Of a DNA stretch of 64,000 bases, positions 50,601 through 61,315 are shown one piece after another. The translations under genes and the position numbers were made by a program. Origin of the DNA: Moringa oleifera (lineage: Eukaryota; Streptophyta; Magnoliopsida; Brassicales; Moringaceae); NCBI GenBank assembly GCA_021397835.1, contig JAJFZO010000889.1, positions 5,270,001-5,334,000 of the forward strand. The letters are read 5' to 3'. Every line of letters starts with the position of its first letter. Positions within the stretch are counted from its first letter, which is position 1. A model generated the notes under the pieces. It made no database searches and was not told the DNA's origin. It was given only the letters and a program-made list of their open reading frames with translations.

Positions 50601-53600
50601 TTGGGGTATTAACCAAAAGAAAACATAATGGACTTTGTTACCACTTGATGTAGAATGTGTACAAAGGGAAGAAGAAAGGAAGACTTCAGTGAAAGGAGAA
50701 ACAAAATGAAAGAAATATAAAAAAAGAAAGAGCAGAGATAAAGAGGCAAAAGCGAGAAAAAACTTGAAACTTTATTTTTTATATAGGTCTATGCTGCTTG
50801 AAGCTTATGTAGTCAATTAATGGGTTAATATAGACATTAGTGTATTCATAGTCAGACTTTGAAACTATAAAAAAGTCGTAATTGAATAATGAAAGGAGAG
50901 TTCTAGTTGAATAATGAAACTAACCTAGTCATTTCATAGGTTAATTATAAATTTGACTTTAACCAACTAATAAAAACCAAAAGATAATTAAGTTAATCCT
51001 AATTTAAAAAAAGAATTAGCAATTAATTCAATTCTTATTTTTATGCATTTGATAACTATCAAAGAATATGGAGAAAAAGAATGTATTGTATTTCATGCTT
51101 CTTGGTGAGATTAAAATGTACAAATTTATAGGAAAATAGTAAAGCTATTCTAGGAAACAAATAATTGTAATGGTTGTACGAAATCAATCACCCTAACTGC
51201 CCATCTCTTCTATTTACACACCAAATATTCAACCTTTACTGCTGAACATTACTCACCCAATATTCAATATTTATTACTGATATCTTTCAACACTCTTCCT
51301 TAAGCTGGTTCGTAGATGTCCTTCATAGTAAGCTTGTTGATTAAGGAATCAAATTGAATTTTATGTAGTCCTTTTGAGTAGTTGGCACATAGGGAACACA
51401 TATTACACCTCTTTTTATGTTCTCTTTGATGAAATGCTTGTCAACTTCAATGTGTTTCATTCTATTGTGTAGAAGTGGGTTCTAACGTGGAGAATTGGGT
51501 TCTAAAGTGTAGAACTGGGTGAACTATTGAATTTGCAGCCTTGTTATTACAATAGACCTTTTATAGGTGGAGAGACTAGGATCTTCAAATCTTCAACAAC
51601 TTTTTTATTTACATTATGTGTAAGAGATCTACACTTTGCCTAGTGCTACTACGAGGTATAACACTTCGTGTTTTACTTTGTCAAGTGACAAAGTTTCCTC
51701 CAACAAAGGTGCACTAACTTGAAGTTGAACATCTATCAGTAGTACTGCCTACCTAATCAACATCTATCGTAGATTATCACGTTTTTTGAAAAATCTGACC
51801 TTTTCCAGTAGTTCCCTTAAGATATCATAAAATTTGATAGACATCATTAAAATTTTTTTATCCATGCTCATTACAAAAGCTATATCAAGACTAATGTGAG
51901 ATAAGTAGATCAATCTTTCATTAATCTTTGAAAATTTACCTTTTCAATCACATCATCAGTTGTCGTAGGATTAAGCTTCAAGTTGGCTTTAATAGGGGTC
52001 TCGGTAGCTTTGCATCCTAGGAGTCCTGTTTGTTTTAGTATATCAAGGATGCCTTTTCTAGGTCTTGCAAATTTCCTTCCAAGGAAGTACTTCAATGCTT
52101 CTAGGTCTCTTGCCTTTTTTTTTTTTTGGGGACATTGTAAGTTCTTCAAAATCATTAACTGCTAGGATTATGTTATCCAAATAGGCAATAAGAACGACAA
52201 TTTTACCTTTCTCGTAGTGCTTGTAGAACCTAATGTGATCAGCTTGGCTCTGTTGATAACCATAGCATTTCATGATCTTTTCAAAGTGTTCAAACCACAT
52301 TTTTGTAGATTATTTTATGCCATACAATGATTTTTAAAGTTTACAAACTTTATCTCAACAAGAAAGCTCCTCGAAACCTGGTGGTAGACTCATAAACACT
52401 TCTTCTTTTAAATCGCTATTGAAAAAGGCGTTCTTGACATCTAACTAGTTTAAAGGCCAGTTGTAATTAGCTGCAAATGACAATAGTACTAGAATGGAGT
52501 TTATCTTGACAATTGCTACAAAGGTTTCTTATTAGTTAGCCCCATATGTCTGGGTAAATCCTTTAGCTACAAGTCTGGCTTTGTATCTTTCTATACCTTC
52601 ATCTGCCTTAAACTTTATTGTGACAAGAAAGCTCCTTAAAACCTAGTGACAAATTCATCATCATTTCTTCTAAATCACCATTGATAAAGGTGCTCTTGAC
52701 ATCTAACTGGTTTAAAGGCCAGTTGTAATGAGCTACAAGAGACAATAGTACTAGAATGGAGTTTATCTTGGCAATTGCTACAAAGGTTTTTTGTTAGTCA
52801 ACCCCATATGTCTGGGTAAGCCCTTTAGCTACGAGTCTGGTTTTATATCTTTTTATACCTTCACTTGCCTTAAATTTTACTATGAACACCCATTTGCACC
52901 TAACTATTTTTTTTATCTTTAGGCAAATTAGTAATATCCCATGTTCCACTTTTTCATCTTTTTCGTCATGTTGATTTTCAATCGGGATCATCAAGTGTCT
53001 CTTAAATATTTCTTGGAAGAAGCAAGTTAGAGATTTTGGATATAAAACCCCTCTAAGTTTTGGATAGTTTCTTGTAGAATGATTAAATATAAGAACGAGA
53101 TCCTTTCTTGATGGCTAAAGGAATATCAAGATCAAGGGCCTCTCATCGAAAACAAAAATAGTATTTGGTATAGAAGATTCTAGATTATGTGAACTATTTA
53201 TAGGCTCATTGCTAAGTGCATCATACTTAATGAAAATATCATTAGGTAGAGAACATTCTAGATTGTCGAAACTATTTATAGGCTTATTACACGACGCATC
53301 AGATTGAACTTGTGCTTGCCCTTTACGCTTTTGAGAATTCTCTTTCTTGTATAAAAACGAAGCTCTGACTTTCGTCCCTTGGAAATTGTAGGCATTATTT
53401 CTTTCCTTGTGGAAGATTCAACAATACTGGCAAAGTAGCATTAAGGAAGCTAGTATCCCTTTTATTTAAAACATTTAAGTCATCTAAAAAATTGTTTTCA
53501 CAATCTACAATGTTAGGTAAAGCAGCGGGAATAACGTTCCTTGAAGAAAATTCTTTTGAAAAATGTGGTTGATATTCAAGAAGAAGTACATCCATAGAGA

Positions 53601-56311
53601 CAATAGTTTTTCTAGTTTTCGCATGAAAACATTGATACCCCTTCTTATTTAGCGCATAACCAATAAAAACATATTTTTCAGCATTTGGATCAAGCTTTGA
53701 CCTTCCTTTACTAGATATATGAGTATAAACATTGCATCCAGAAATTTTTAAGAGAAGATAGTTTGAATATCTTATGAACGATATTTTTATGTTCAACAAT
53801 GCCATTTTGCTTAGATGTATCAACATAAGTAGATTGATGGTGAATCACTTTTTTTTTTTAAATTCAAGAATTTCTTTGAAATATTCAATTTCATTATTAG
53901 TACGAAGAATGCCAATATTAGTTTGAAATTGAATTTTTATCATCAAATAATTTTTTTAAAATGTATTTTCAATTTCAATTTTTTACTCAGCAAATAAACC
54001 CAATATAAACGAGAATGATCGTCAATGAAAGTTACAAACCATTTTTTTTTCAAAAAACGTGTTTATCTGACTTTTAGATAAAATGCAATTTTCATAATGA
54101 AATTTAGAACAATCCAAATCATGAAGTAAGTTAGCAAATAGATTTTTAAGATAGGGAAAACTAAGATGTTGTAGTTTATAATGCTAAAGCACAATTTGAT
54201 CCTTAACAGGGATAAAACCAATACTACTTAAAATCTTGAGCTTCTTTATTCTTGGAGTCTTCATCCTAAAGAAATAAAGAGCATCTATTAGTCTAGGTGG
54301 CCAATACTCTTGTTCGAGTTTTAATTCAGAAAAGGACAATGATATTCAAGAAACACGATAGAACAATTAGAGTCTTTAAATAGTTTAGTGATTGACAAGA
54401 AGCTACATGCTAACTTAGGAACATGAGGTATAGACGTTAAGAGTAATGGTTTTAGATAGATTTATCAAACCTTTACCTGCTATGGGAGAATAAGAACCGT
54501 TTGCTATACAAACTTTTTCATGACCAAAAAAGGATTATAGGCATGAAATGAAAGTAAAAAACTTGTCATATGATGAAAGGCTCCTGAATTGATCATCCAA
54601 GGAGCGAAATAAGAGAAATTACAAGATAGAGCATTTGATTTACTACCTGTTTGAGCAAGAGATGCATTAGAAGTGTCCAACAAGTCTATGTTGGATTTCA
54701 ACAGCTTCAGAAGATGATCCATTTTGGTTAAAGTTATGTTTTAGGTGGAAGTTGGTTAGGAACAGTTAATGTTTTTTTTCTCTCTTGATAATGATTAGAA
54801 GTGCTCTAATATCATATGAAATATGAAAAAAAAAGCAAAAAAAAAAAAAAAATGTATTGTATTTCACACTTCTTGAGAGGTTACAATGTACAAAGACATA
54901 GGAAAAATAATAGAGTTATTCTAGCAATTAAATGATTATAATAGTTGTACAAAATCAATTGCCTTTATTACTTTCCTTAATTGAAACATTGACCCAATAT
55001 CTTCCATTTACACACCAAATATTCAGCCTTTATTGCTAATATCTTTCAACTATAAGTCTTCAATGGTGAATGCTTATTTCCATCACCTGTCTTTTAGTTT
55101 CCTTCAATTTTTCTGTTCAGTTGTATTTCATTATATTAGTTTTGCAAGATCCTTACAGTCAAGTTTCTAATTCAGTTTCCTGTTTCATTTAATTAATAGG
55201 TGGTAAAGGAGATACCAGTTCTTGCTGGAGTATGTGCAACTGATCCTTTCCGCCGTATGGATTACTTCTTAAAGCAGTTGGAGTCTCTTGGATTCGCTGG
55301 GGTGCAAAATTTTCCTACTGTTGGACTATTTGATGGTAATTTTAGACAAAATCTGGAAGAGACAGGAATGGGGTATAGGTAGGCCTTAAAACTTTGACTC
55401 ACATTCTTGAGATAATTTGTTATATTTGCTGCCCATAGCTTATATTTTTCTTTTCTTAATGGACAGTTTGGAGGTTGAGATGGTTAAGAAAGCACATCAG
55501 ATGGGTCTCTTAACAACCCCTTATGCCTTCAACCAAAATGAAGCTGCAGAGATGGCAAAAGCTGGTGCCGATGTCATAGTGGCACATATGGGCCTCACTA
55601 CATCTGGCTCTATAGGTGCAAAAACGGCTGTCTCATTGGATGAAAGTGTAGTTCTTGTACAAGATATTGCAGATGCTGCTCATAGCATCAACCCCAATGT
55701 CATTATGCTTTGCCATGGAGGTAGCTTCAGAAAGCCTATTCGTAATTAAATTTTGGCTGTTTTGAATTGATGGCAACATAATTCACTGGTATGGAATATA
55801 TAATGCAACACTACAGGAACTTTTGTCATGCAATGTCACATGTGTCACTAGCTAAACAAATTCTCACTCAATGCAAAGATCCTTATTGCCATGACACTTA
55901 AACACAGCTGTCTTAGATAGGAGATTTCTTTGAAATGTGGGTTTTTACTTGCATCGTCATTTTCTGGTCTTACAATTTCAGTCTCATCCTTCGTTTACAA
56001 TACTTGTAATCCTATTCCCTATGTTCTCGTACTCTTATAACGTTCAAAGTTGTTCAAGTCAATAGACTTTTCCAGTTTCTTTGTTAATCAGCTATATTGA
56101 CTTGAAATTTCCCTTGGATCAAAATTCATCGCAAGAAATTTATCTGATGCAATTTGCAGGTCCTATATCTGGTCCTACAGAGGCAGAGTACATATTGAAG
56201 AGGACCAACGGAGTTCATGGGTTCTATGGTGCTTCAAGCATGGAGAGGCTGCCAGTTGAACAGGCTATAACAAGCACAGTGCAAAAATACAAATCAATTG
56301 TGATCAAGTGA
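35681..56311 (+). CDS. Tm-1-like protein (UPF0261 domain plus TIM-barrel domain), complete, with a 16-kb intron
   Basis: Homologue of the tomato Tm-1 protein, which in certain alleles binds the tobamovirus replication protein and blocks RNA replication; the ordinary cellular role is unknown. Nine exons: 35681-35812, 36353-37015, 37229-37435, 37723-37938, 38139-38361, 38679-38932, 55200-55378, 55467-55720 and 56160-56311. They give 759 residues, close to the 754 I recall for tomato Tm-1, with every phase matching. The N-terminal UPF0261 part includes [27 protein letters not shown] and [14 protein letters not shown]. The C-terminal TIM-barrel part has [39 protein letters not shown] and [18 protein letters not shown]. 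Intron 6 (38933-55199) splits the C-terminal domain between EVLP and VVKE and is filled with retroelement relics. Resistance activity cannot be inferred. Confidence 0.95.
39150..40040 (+). mobile_element. LTR-retroelement 5' end (LTR 3' portion, primer binding site, leader)
   Basis: Inside the Tm-1-like intron. A pyrimidine-rich LTR-like end reaches CTACA at 39485-39489 and is followed at 39495 by TGGTATCAATGCC, a decayed match to the initiator-Met tRNA primer site. A leader follows to about 40030. The whole segment is alignable with the minus strand of about 50050-51010, which proves it is a repeated element rather than intron sequence. The coding part belonging to it may be the gypsy remnant at 46700-49450 on the same strand, separated by LINE insertions (inference). 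The A-rich run at 40044-40082 ends it. Confidence 0.7.
40090..42085 (+). mobile_element. L1-type LINE, ORF2 remnant (first part, sense to host gene)
   Basis: Degenerate non-LTR retrotransposon with frameshifts. In order: a pre-RT segment ([14 protein letters not shown] region, 40190), a decayed reverse-transcriptase core with an ADDTIIFC catalytic box at about 41055-41080, the thumb-like stretch [20 protein letters not shown] (41310) and the region [20 protein letters not shown] (41725). It is interrupted near 42085 by an opposite-strand LINE and seems to resume at about 46145. Confidence 0.85.
42086..46144 (-). mobile_element. L1-type LINE inserted in reverse orientation
   Basis: A second, better preserved LINE remnant on the minus strand, read from 46144 down. 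An endonuclease start is visible near 45690-45560 (MDLNILS, a stop, then [11 protein letters not shown], later [11 protein letters not shown]). Next come the pre-RT helix at 44527-44201 ([15 protein letters not shown]), the reverse transcriptase at 44170-43652 ([29 protein letters not shown]), [11 protein letters not shown] at about 43070, and a zinc-binding RVT C-terminal region at 42873-42256 ([20 protein letters not shown]). Several stops and frameshifts make it inactive. The 3' end lies near 42090. Plus-strand ORFs in this interval are antisense shadows. Confidence 0.85.
46145..46690 (+). mobile_element. LINE 3' remnant, continuation of the 40090-42085 element
   Basis: Plus-strand remnant of the zf-RVT region: [12 protein letters not shown] at about 46155, then ESVYH and, after a frameshift, KWTTQLWE near 46275, then [15 protein letters not shown] at about 46430. 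These are the parts missing from the LINE that stops at 42085, so I read both as one element split by the reverse-strand LINE. A 3' non-coding tail runs to about 46690. Confidence 0.7.
46700..49450 (+). mobile_element. Ty3/gypsy retrotransposon remnant (gag-protease-RT region)
   Basis: The clearest part is the reverse transcriptase at about 48930-49450. It has VENLLEKGF, a KKDGSW-like segment, [13 protein letters not shown], then [14 protein letters not shown] and the catalytic [12 protein letters not shown] box at about 49340. The order and wording are those of gypsy elements. The region from 46700 to 48900 is AT-rich and too decayed to assign domain by domain; stops occur in all frames. No LTR of its own is visible on the right side. 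Confidence 0.7.
49500..51010 (-). mobile_element. LTR-retroelement 5' part in reverse orientation (LTR, primer site, leader, gag start)
   Basis: Read on the minus strand: an LTR-like end to CTACA, a primer-site remnant TGGTAACAAAG (plus-strand 50633-50643), a leader, and then a decayed gag with a coiled-coil segment ([19 protein letters not shown], about 49920-49860). The LTR and leader match 39150-40030 on the plus strand, so two copies of one family sit in opposite orientation about 10 kb apart. The element is cut off on its 3' side near 49500. Confidence 0.7.
51082..51292 (-). repeat. 3' LTR of the copia element
   Basis: About 211 bp, same orientation and about the same length as 54853-55050. 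Shared blocks include TGTATTGTATTTCA, AAATGATTATAAT-type words, TTTACACACCAAATATTCA and GATATCTTTCAAC. Small deletions and many substitutions show the insertion is old. Confidence 0.85.
52361..52890. repeat. 265-bp tandem duplication within the copia RT region
   Basis: The word AGAAAGCTCCT occurs at 52361 and 52626. The following about 260 bp are repeated, including TTGACATCTAACT, GGCCAGTTGTAAT, CAATAGTACTAGAATGGAG and CCCCATATGTCTGGGTAA. The copies differ by roughly a tenth of positions by eye, so the duplication is old but younger than the element itself. Confidence 0.85.
54853..55050 (-). repeat. 5' LTR of the copia element
   Basis: Partner of the repeat at 51082-51292. It lies only about 150 bp before exon 7 of the Tm-1-like gene, so little original intron sequence remains on that side. 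Poly(A) of about 18 bases directly precedes it on the plus strand. Confidence 0.85.
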
Positions 56312-57000
56312 ACTTTAATATGCTTCTTTGTTATCAAGCTAGTTGCTTTATCATCACTTCTTATGTCTATCTTTCCTCTTTGCAGCCAAGAATATGAGGA
56401 ATAAAAATTGCACTGCTACAGTTTGAGGGTAGTGATGCTTTCAATGTAGAATATTTGTAAGAAGCATTTCATATTACTTTTGTACAGGAAAAAACCTGAG
56501 ACACATACTAGTATCTATTCAACAATGCTTTGATATTACGTATAGATCTTTTTCTTCTTAGCAAATTTTCTAATAATGGCATTGTATAGAAATTGACATC
56601 TATCAATCTTCCATGTGCGAGTGCACAAAGGCACATCATTTGAGCCTTCTGAACTACAGAAGTGATGGTTGGAATTTTGTTACTTCTCAAGTGAATCACT
56701 GCACAAACATCTTTAAGATCAATGTTTTGATGCTTTTGAAGTTTACTAGAATTGAAAAAATTTGTTCTTGCATCTTTTCTTCTTAGACTTTTCTTAATTG
56801 TTTCAGATGTACCTGCAAAGTTGACAAAGAGCATATAAGGTTGGAGATGAGGCTAGAGAAAGAGCATATGAGGGTAAGTTTTAGGGTGAACGTGACGGAA
56901 GTGTTTAAGCCTTGGGGCTTAATGTAGACAAACTAATAGGCTTATTTTCTCTACTTATTGTGATTCTTTTTTAATCTTTCTCTTAATAGTTTGGAACTTG
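56312..57000. other. Tm-1-like 3' region
   Basis: About 690 bp between the Tm-1-like stop codon and the LINE. It includes the 3' UTR. A minus-strand ORF at 56508-56834 has no domain I recognise and I do not call it a gene. Confidence 0.45.
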
Positions 57001-60000
57001 TTTACGGAGAAATTAAAGATTGGAAGCGATTGGGGGGGGGGGTAAAGAGCTGCCTAGGGTTTAGATCATGAGGATTGAAAGGAAGGAGCTTGAACTGGGA
57101 ATTGAAGGGGGTGGAGGGAGTCCATTTAGACTCGCAGAATGTGGGACGAGCCGATGGCGACTGTTCTTCCTTACTAGAGAGGAGTTTGAGTGGCTGCGGG
57201 TTTCAATGGTGAGTTTGATGTTCAAAAAGGGAGCAACCCGTGGGTGAGGAAGAAAAGGGGAGGTGCTCATGTCTTGATTTTGATGATCGGCTCAAATCAC
57301 CAAGGTACTTTCTTGCGATTAATGGAGATTAAAGGGGACTAATCGTGATCGATTCTCATACCAAATGATGGGGATGGGTTCGGATGGTGGAAGATATTGA
57401 ATGATATCCAAAAGGCGAACAAGAAGGCTCTTACCCTATTCAAAAAGGAGGCAGAAAGCAGTAGGGGGATGGTGAGGAATGGCGGAGCGGAAACCAAGTT
57501 GGTGGTGATCATCGTCGTGGGATGTCCTAAATGTGGGCATGATTTTGATTACTAGATGGTAAAGGAGCAATGGAATTTTGTTCGATTTGTGAGGGTAGAA
57601 AGTGTGAATGAGTTAAAAGGAGGTTCTAATCAAAGGATTGGACACACACAAAGCAAAGCCAGTGAAGGAAAAGGTGGAAGAAGGGTCAAGTGAGCAGAGT
57701 GGGCTTGAGCCTCAGGTATTTGACCAAGGCAAAAAGTCTAAAAAGTTCGAACCAAGTCGAGGGATGTGGGTATGAAAAATAAAAAGGCTTAAGACCCGTT
57801 CCAGTAACTCAAGTGATTGTGACCTGGAAAAAAATTGATTTGTCGAGGTCTAGCCTGCTCTAGGTGGATTTTCAGTTGATCCCATATGCAGGAGAGGAAA
57901 GAGCGGCATTTCGATTGCCATACCAAAAGGGGAAGGGGCGATTGACATTCGAAAAGGGAGTGTCGGATTTGAGTGCCCTAAGAGAGACGAGCAAGGTCAT
58001 TCACGCACTATCGAAGTCAGCTAAGGAGAGGATGGTCATAGAGAAAGGTGGCGAGGTGGCTTATGTAGGCAGACCAAAGGGGAGTGCATCTATTGTACGG
58101 ATGAGAGGTTGCACCATGATCATGTATGTGTTGATGCTTTGGAGGGGTAGTAACTGATACTAACTTGCACTAGCAGTTGGGGACCAACTGATCAGGTGAG
58201 AGTTGAGGGTGAACATAAGTGAAGGGAAGATGAAATGGCTTTGGTAGATCACGATCTCTTGCAAGTATAAGGTGCACAATGGACTTGGTCAGATTGTGTT
58301 TACAAATACGCTAGGAAGGGTTGTCTTAAGAGGGAGAAAGCTAAGATAATGGAAGGGGAACAACCAGAGAAAAAGTTAGTAAGTTTTTTCAAAAGGGAGA
58401 CCAACCGGGTGGTCACAAGAAGTGATAGAATTTTTGATATTTAAAATCATATTATGGAATATTTGAGGTTTGAATAGTATTGACAAGTGAATTTTAGTTA
58501 AGCATATTAGGGAGAGATCTAAAGTAGAGGAGGTGTGTTTGCAAAAAAGTAAAATAGAGGTGATGAATGTGGGGGTAGTGATGAGTGTGTAGGATAGCAA
58601 GGGAGTTAGGACGGAGGGCATTGCCAACTAAAAGGTGTTCAGAGGGGATCCTAGTAATGTGAGATGAGAGGAAAATTAGATGCATTGACAATTGGCTTGG
58701 GGAGGAATCAATATTTGTCCCTTGCATATGGAGGAGAAATGGATGGAATGGATGTTCACAGGGATGTATGGGTATGATTCAAGCAAGGATAGATGAAGGT
58801 TATAGAATGAGTTACGGGAGAGCAAAAAACAAAAAAATATGTCATGGGTAGTTGGAGGAGATTTTAGTATGGTTTTATATTCCAACGAAAGAACAGAATG
58901 AGATTGTTTTTCACCTACTAATGGGGTGTAAATGGACTACAGACTCATGGACACTGGCACTAAGGACCGTAAGGCTGTCTTGGGCAGGAGCAGGTTCAGT
59001 GGAGGCGAAAATAACAGCTTGGACAAGTCAGGGGATGGGGGTAGAAAGAGGAACAACTCTTCCTTTTTTAGGATTGATTAGTTTCTTATATCCAACTAAT
59101 AAGAGGAGATATTTCTAAGTATGGCTCAGAGGCTTCTTCCTCGACTTATGTTGGATCACAATCCCATCATGTTGGAGATGAAAGGGATCAAATGGGATCC
59201 TAAACCTTTGAGGTTTAAAACATGTGGCTTCAGGCAGAATGGTTTGATGACATAGTGAAGGTGTGGTGGGCAAGTACTCGAATTAAATGTCATGTGAGTT
59301 ATGTCTTGGCAATCAAGTTGCAAATGCTGAAAGAGAAACTATGAGTATGAAACAATGAAAGGTTAAGGATGTGAGGGATGTGATCTCTAAAAAGATGTAA
59401 CTATGAGAGTGGGTGGGAAGAAGTTAGAAGAACTTCTAACATGGAGAGGGAATACAATAAAAGAGTGGGTTCCTTGTGCTAAGATGGAAGAGGTATCATG
59501 GAGGCAGAAGTCTAAGTCGTTGTGGTTGAAGGAGGGTGACCGTAATACAAAGTTCTTTCATAAGGAGGCTAGTGGACATAGACGCCAAAACTTCATGAAC
59601 TCAATGGTGATCGATGGGACAGAGATTGGGGATCCAGTAAAATTGAAAGAAAAGGTCAGAGGGTTTTACCAAAAACTATATATTGAGAATAGAGGATGGT
59701 GGCCCAAGCTAGACGGATTAGACTTCAAAGAGATTAAGAGTGATATGCCGGAGTGGATTGAGAGATCGTTTGAGGAGGAAGAAATATGCTAAGCTTTAAT
59801 GGAATGTGAAGGGGATAAGGCCCTTGGAACCGATGGTTAGTTTATAGATTTTTTGAAGAGCCAATGAGATACGATGAAAGATAATTTTTTAAGACTCTTT
59901 CGAGAGTTTCATGAGATTGGGCAGTTTGTGAGGGATTAGTAATATCAGGGATTTTCACCTAACCAGCTTAGTGGGTAGTATTTACAAAGTGCTAGCAAAA

Positions 60001-60530
60001 GTGTTGGTTGAGAGATTACGTTGAATAGTGGATTTGGTAGTGAATTCTAAATAGCATGCATTTGTGAAAAGGCAATAAGAATCCTAAATACGACACCGAT
60101 TGCCAGTTAACTATATTTTATTATGGTGCCCCTGGTCTAGGGGTATTTGGAACACTGCTCTTTCAGTCTTGGAGCAGCATTGGATGGTATCTGATTCTGC
60201 TAGGGAGGAATTGGAGGGCTTAAAGGGTTACCCGGTATTCAAAGCCAGGAGAAAAATTGTGCCAGTAATCACCTTATCTCTCTTTTGCATAGTGTGGCAG
60301 GAAAGGAATAAGAGAGCTTTTAAAGGGATGGAGACACTGCTAGCCCTAATCAAAGATAGATGGGGGCTGCTTTTAAATTTTTGGATGACGGGCAAATATG
60401 GTGTAAATGAGATAGGATCAGTGGAGTTCTTAGAACTCTTACTTTTGAACTGATGTAATTAACTGCACAGTGTAGCATCCCCTTGATACTTCATATATAC
60501 AATTTTGATCTCTTTGTTTCGGATAAAAAT
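57000..60530 (+). mobile_element. L1-type LINE remnant with deleted RT core
   Basis: Plus-strand non-LTR element between the Tm-1-like gene and the P450. A 5' region runs from about 57030 (after a G12 run) through 58157 with an ORF1-like stretch. An endonuclease relic is near 58440-58560 (LWNI, a stop, then GLNSIDK, later VEEVCLQKSK). ORF2 before the RT is fairly intact at 59403-59792 ([40 protein letters not shown]). The reverse-transcriptase core is almost entirely missing: after about 60080 the sequence jumps to the zinc-binding end (LLWCPWSRGIW, IVWQERNKRAFKGME) and stops at 60453. A 3' tail with ATAAAAATAAAAAGG ends it. Confidence 0.85.
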
Positions 60531-60539
60531 AAAAAGGTT

Positions 60540-61315
60540 CGACATTTAGATTTTTGGCTTAGATGGTTGCTTCAGCTATTCCAACATGGAAACTTCCTAG
60601 TCCTTTTTGCGGAGGGTTTAACGTGAGTGTGTGGTGGTGTTCTTCTGGTTTGTCAGAATTTTACTGCTTTTTATCAAGATAAGGTATATGAAGAATCTGT
60701 ATGTGTTATTTTCACGTGTAATGTTTGTTTAAAGATTAGACATTCTTCTCATATCTCTTTATCATGATCGTTCTCTGATGTCTAACAGTTGTTGTAGCAG
60801 AAACTCTGAAGAACAGGGGTTTCCTGGGAGCAATAGGACAGGCTCGATTTAGGAAAGGTTATGCCGTAAATTTCTCCTGCATTACTCTGTTGCTTTTTAC
60901 ATGACAGCAAAGGCTTTTTGTGCAATGTATAAAGTGGAGACATTCTTACATGTATAAATGCTACATTCCAGAAAATTGTTCCTCTTATTTTGGAATTAAC
61001 CCATTTATGTGGCTTAATCCATGATAGGGTATGTCATCCCTAAACACCCTAATTTTCTTTCTACTAAAACTAGCTGAGCTGAATGTTAAATATAACGAGA
61101 AATTTGTCCTCATACGATTGTGGTTCTCGTTGGTGGATAACAGCTTTGAAACGTATGACATGCTTCCTCATCGTGATTGTGTACATAACATGGTTCTCGT
61201 CTTGGTTATGTGTAGTCAGTGTCTTCCAAGCTTTTCTGGCGTCTTGATTATGTGTAGTCTGTGTCTCTCAAGCATGCTGGCATCCTTCCCACCTTCACAT
61301 GAAGAAATACTTGTC
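60540..61315. other. Intergenic, LINE to P450 3' end
   Basis: About 780 bp including the P450 3' UTR. The segment near 60790-60850 (GTTGTAGCAGAAACTCTGAAG) looks gene-like but I cannot join it to any exon. The ORF at 61031-61348 overlaps the P450 last exon on the other strand and holds a short internal duplication (CTTGGTTATGTGTAGTCAGTGTCT / CTTGATTATGTGTAGTCTGTGTCT, split here by a gap of about 40 bp). I do not call it a gene. Confidence 0.4.

Larger units (their letters stand above)
51082..55050 (-). mobile_element. Ty1/copia retrotransposon remnant with both LTRs
   Basis: Two direct repeats bound it: 51082-51292 and about 54853-55050, both starting TGTATTGTATTTCA on the plus strand and ending near ATCTTTCAAC. 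On the element's own strand the LTR is TGTTGAAAGAT...AATACA. A purine tract (AAGGAAGAG) precedes the 3' LTR, and ATGATATTAGAGCA, close to the initiator-Met primer site, follows the 5' LTR. Domains in copia order on the minus strand: protease ([10 protein letters not shown], 54620), integrase C-terminal part (53826-53395), reverse transcriptase ([20 protein letters not shown] at about 52890; [10 protein letters not shown] at about 52180). Both catalytic boxes are mutated (NSG for DSG, LDN for VDD). Inactive. Confidence 0.88.

Noticed and set aside
56508..56834. Minus-strand ORF of 108 codons after the Tm-1-like gene
   Set aside because: No recognisable domain and it lies in the expected 3' UTR/intergenic region.
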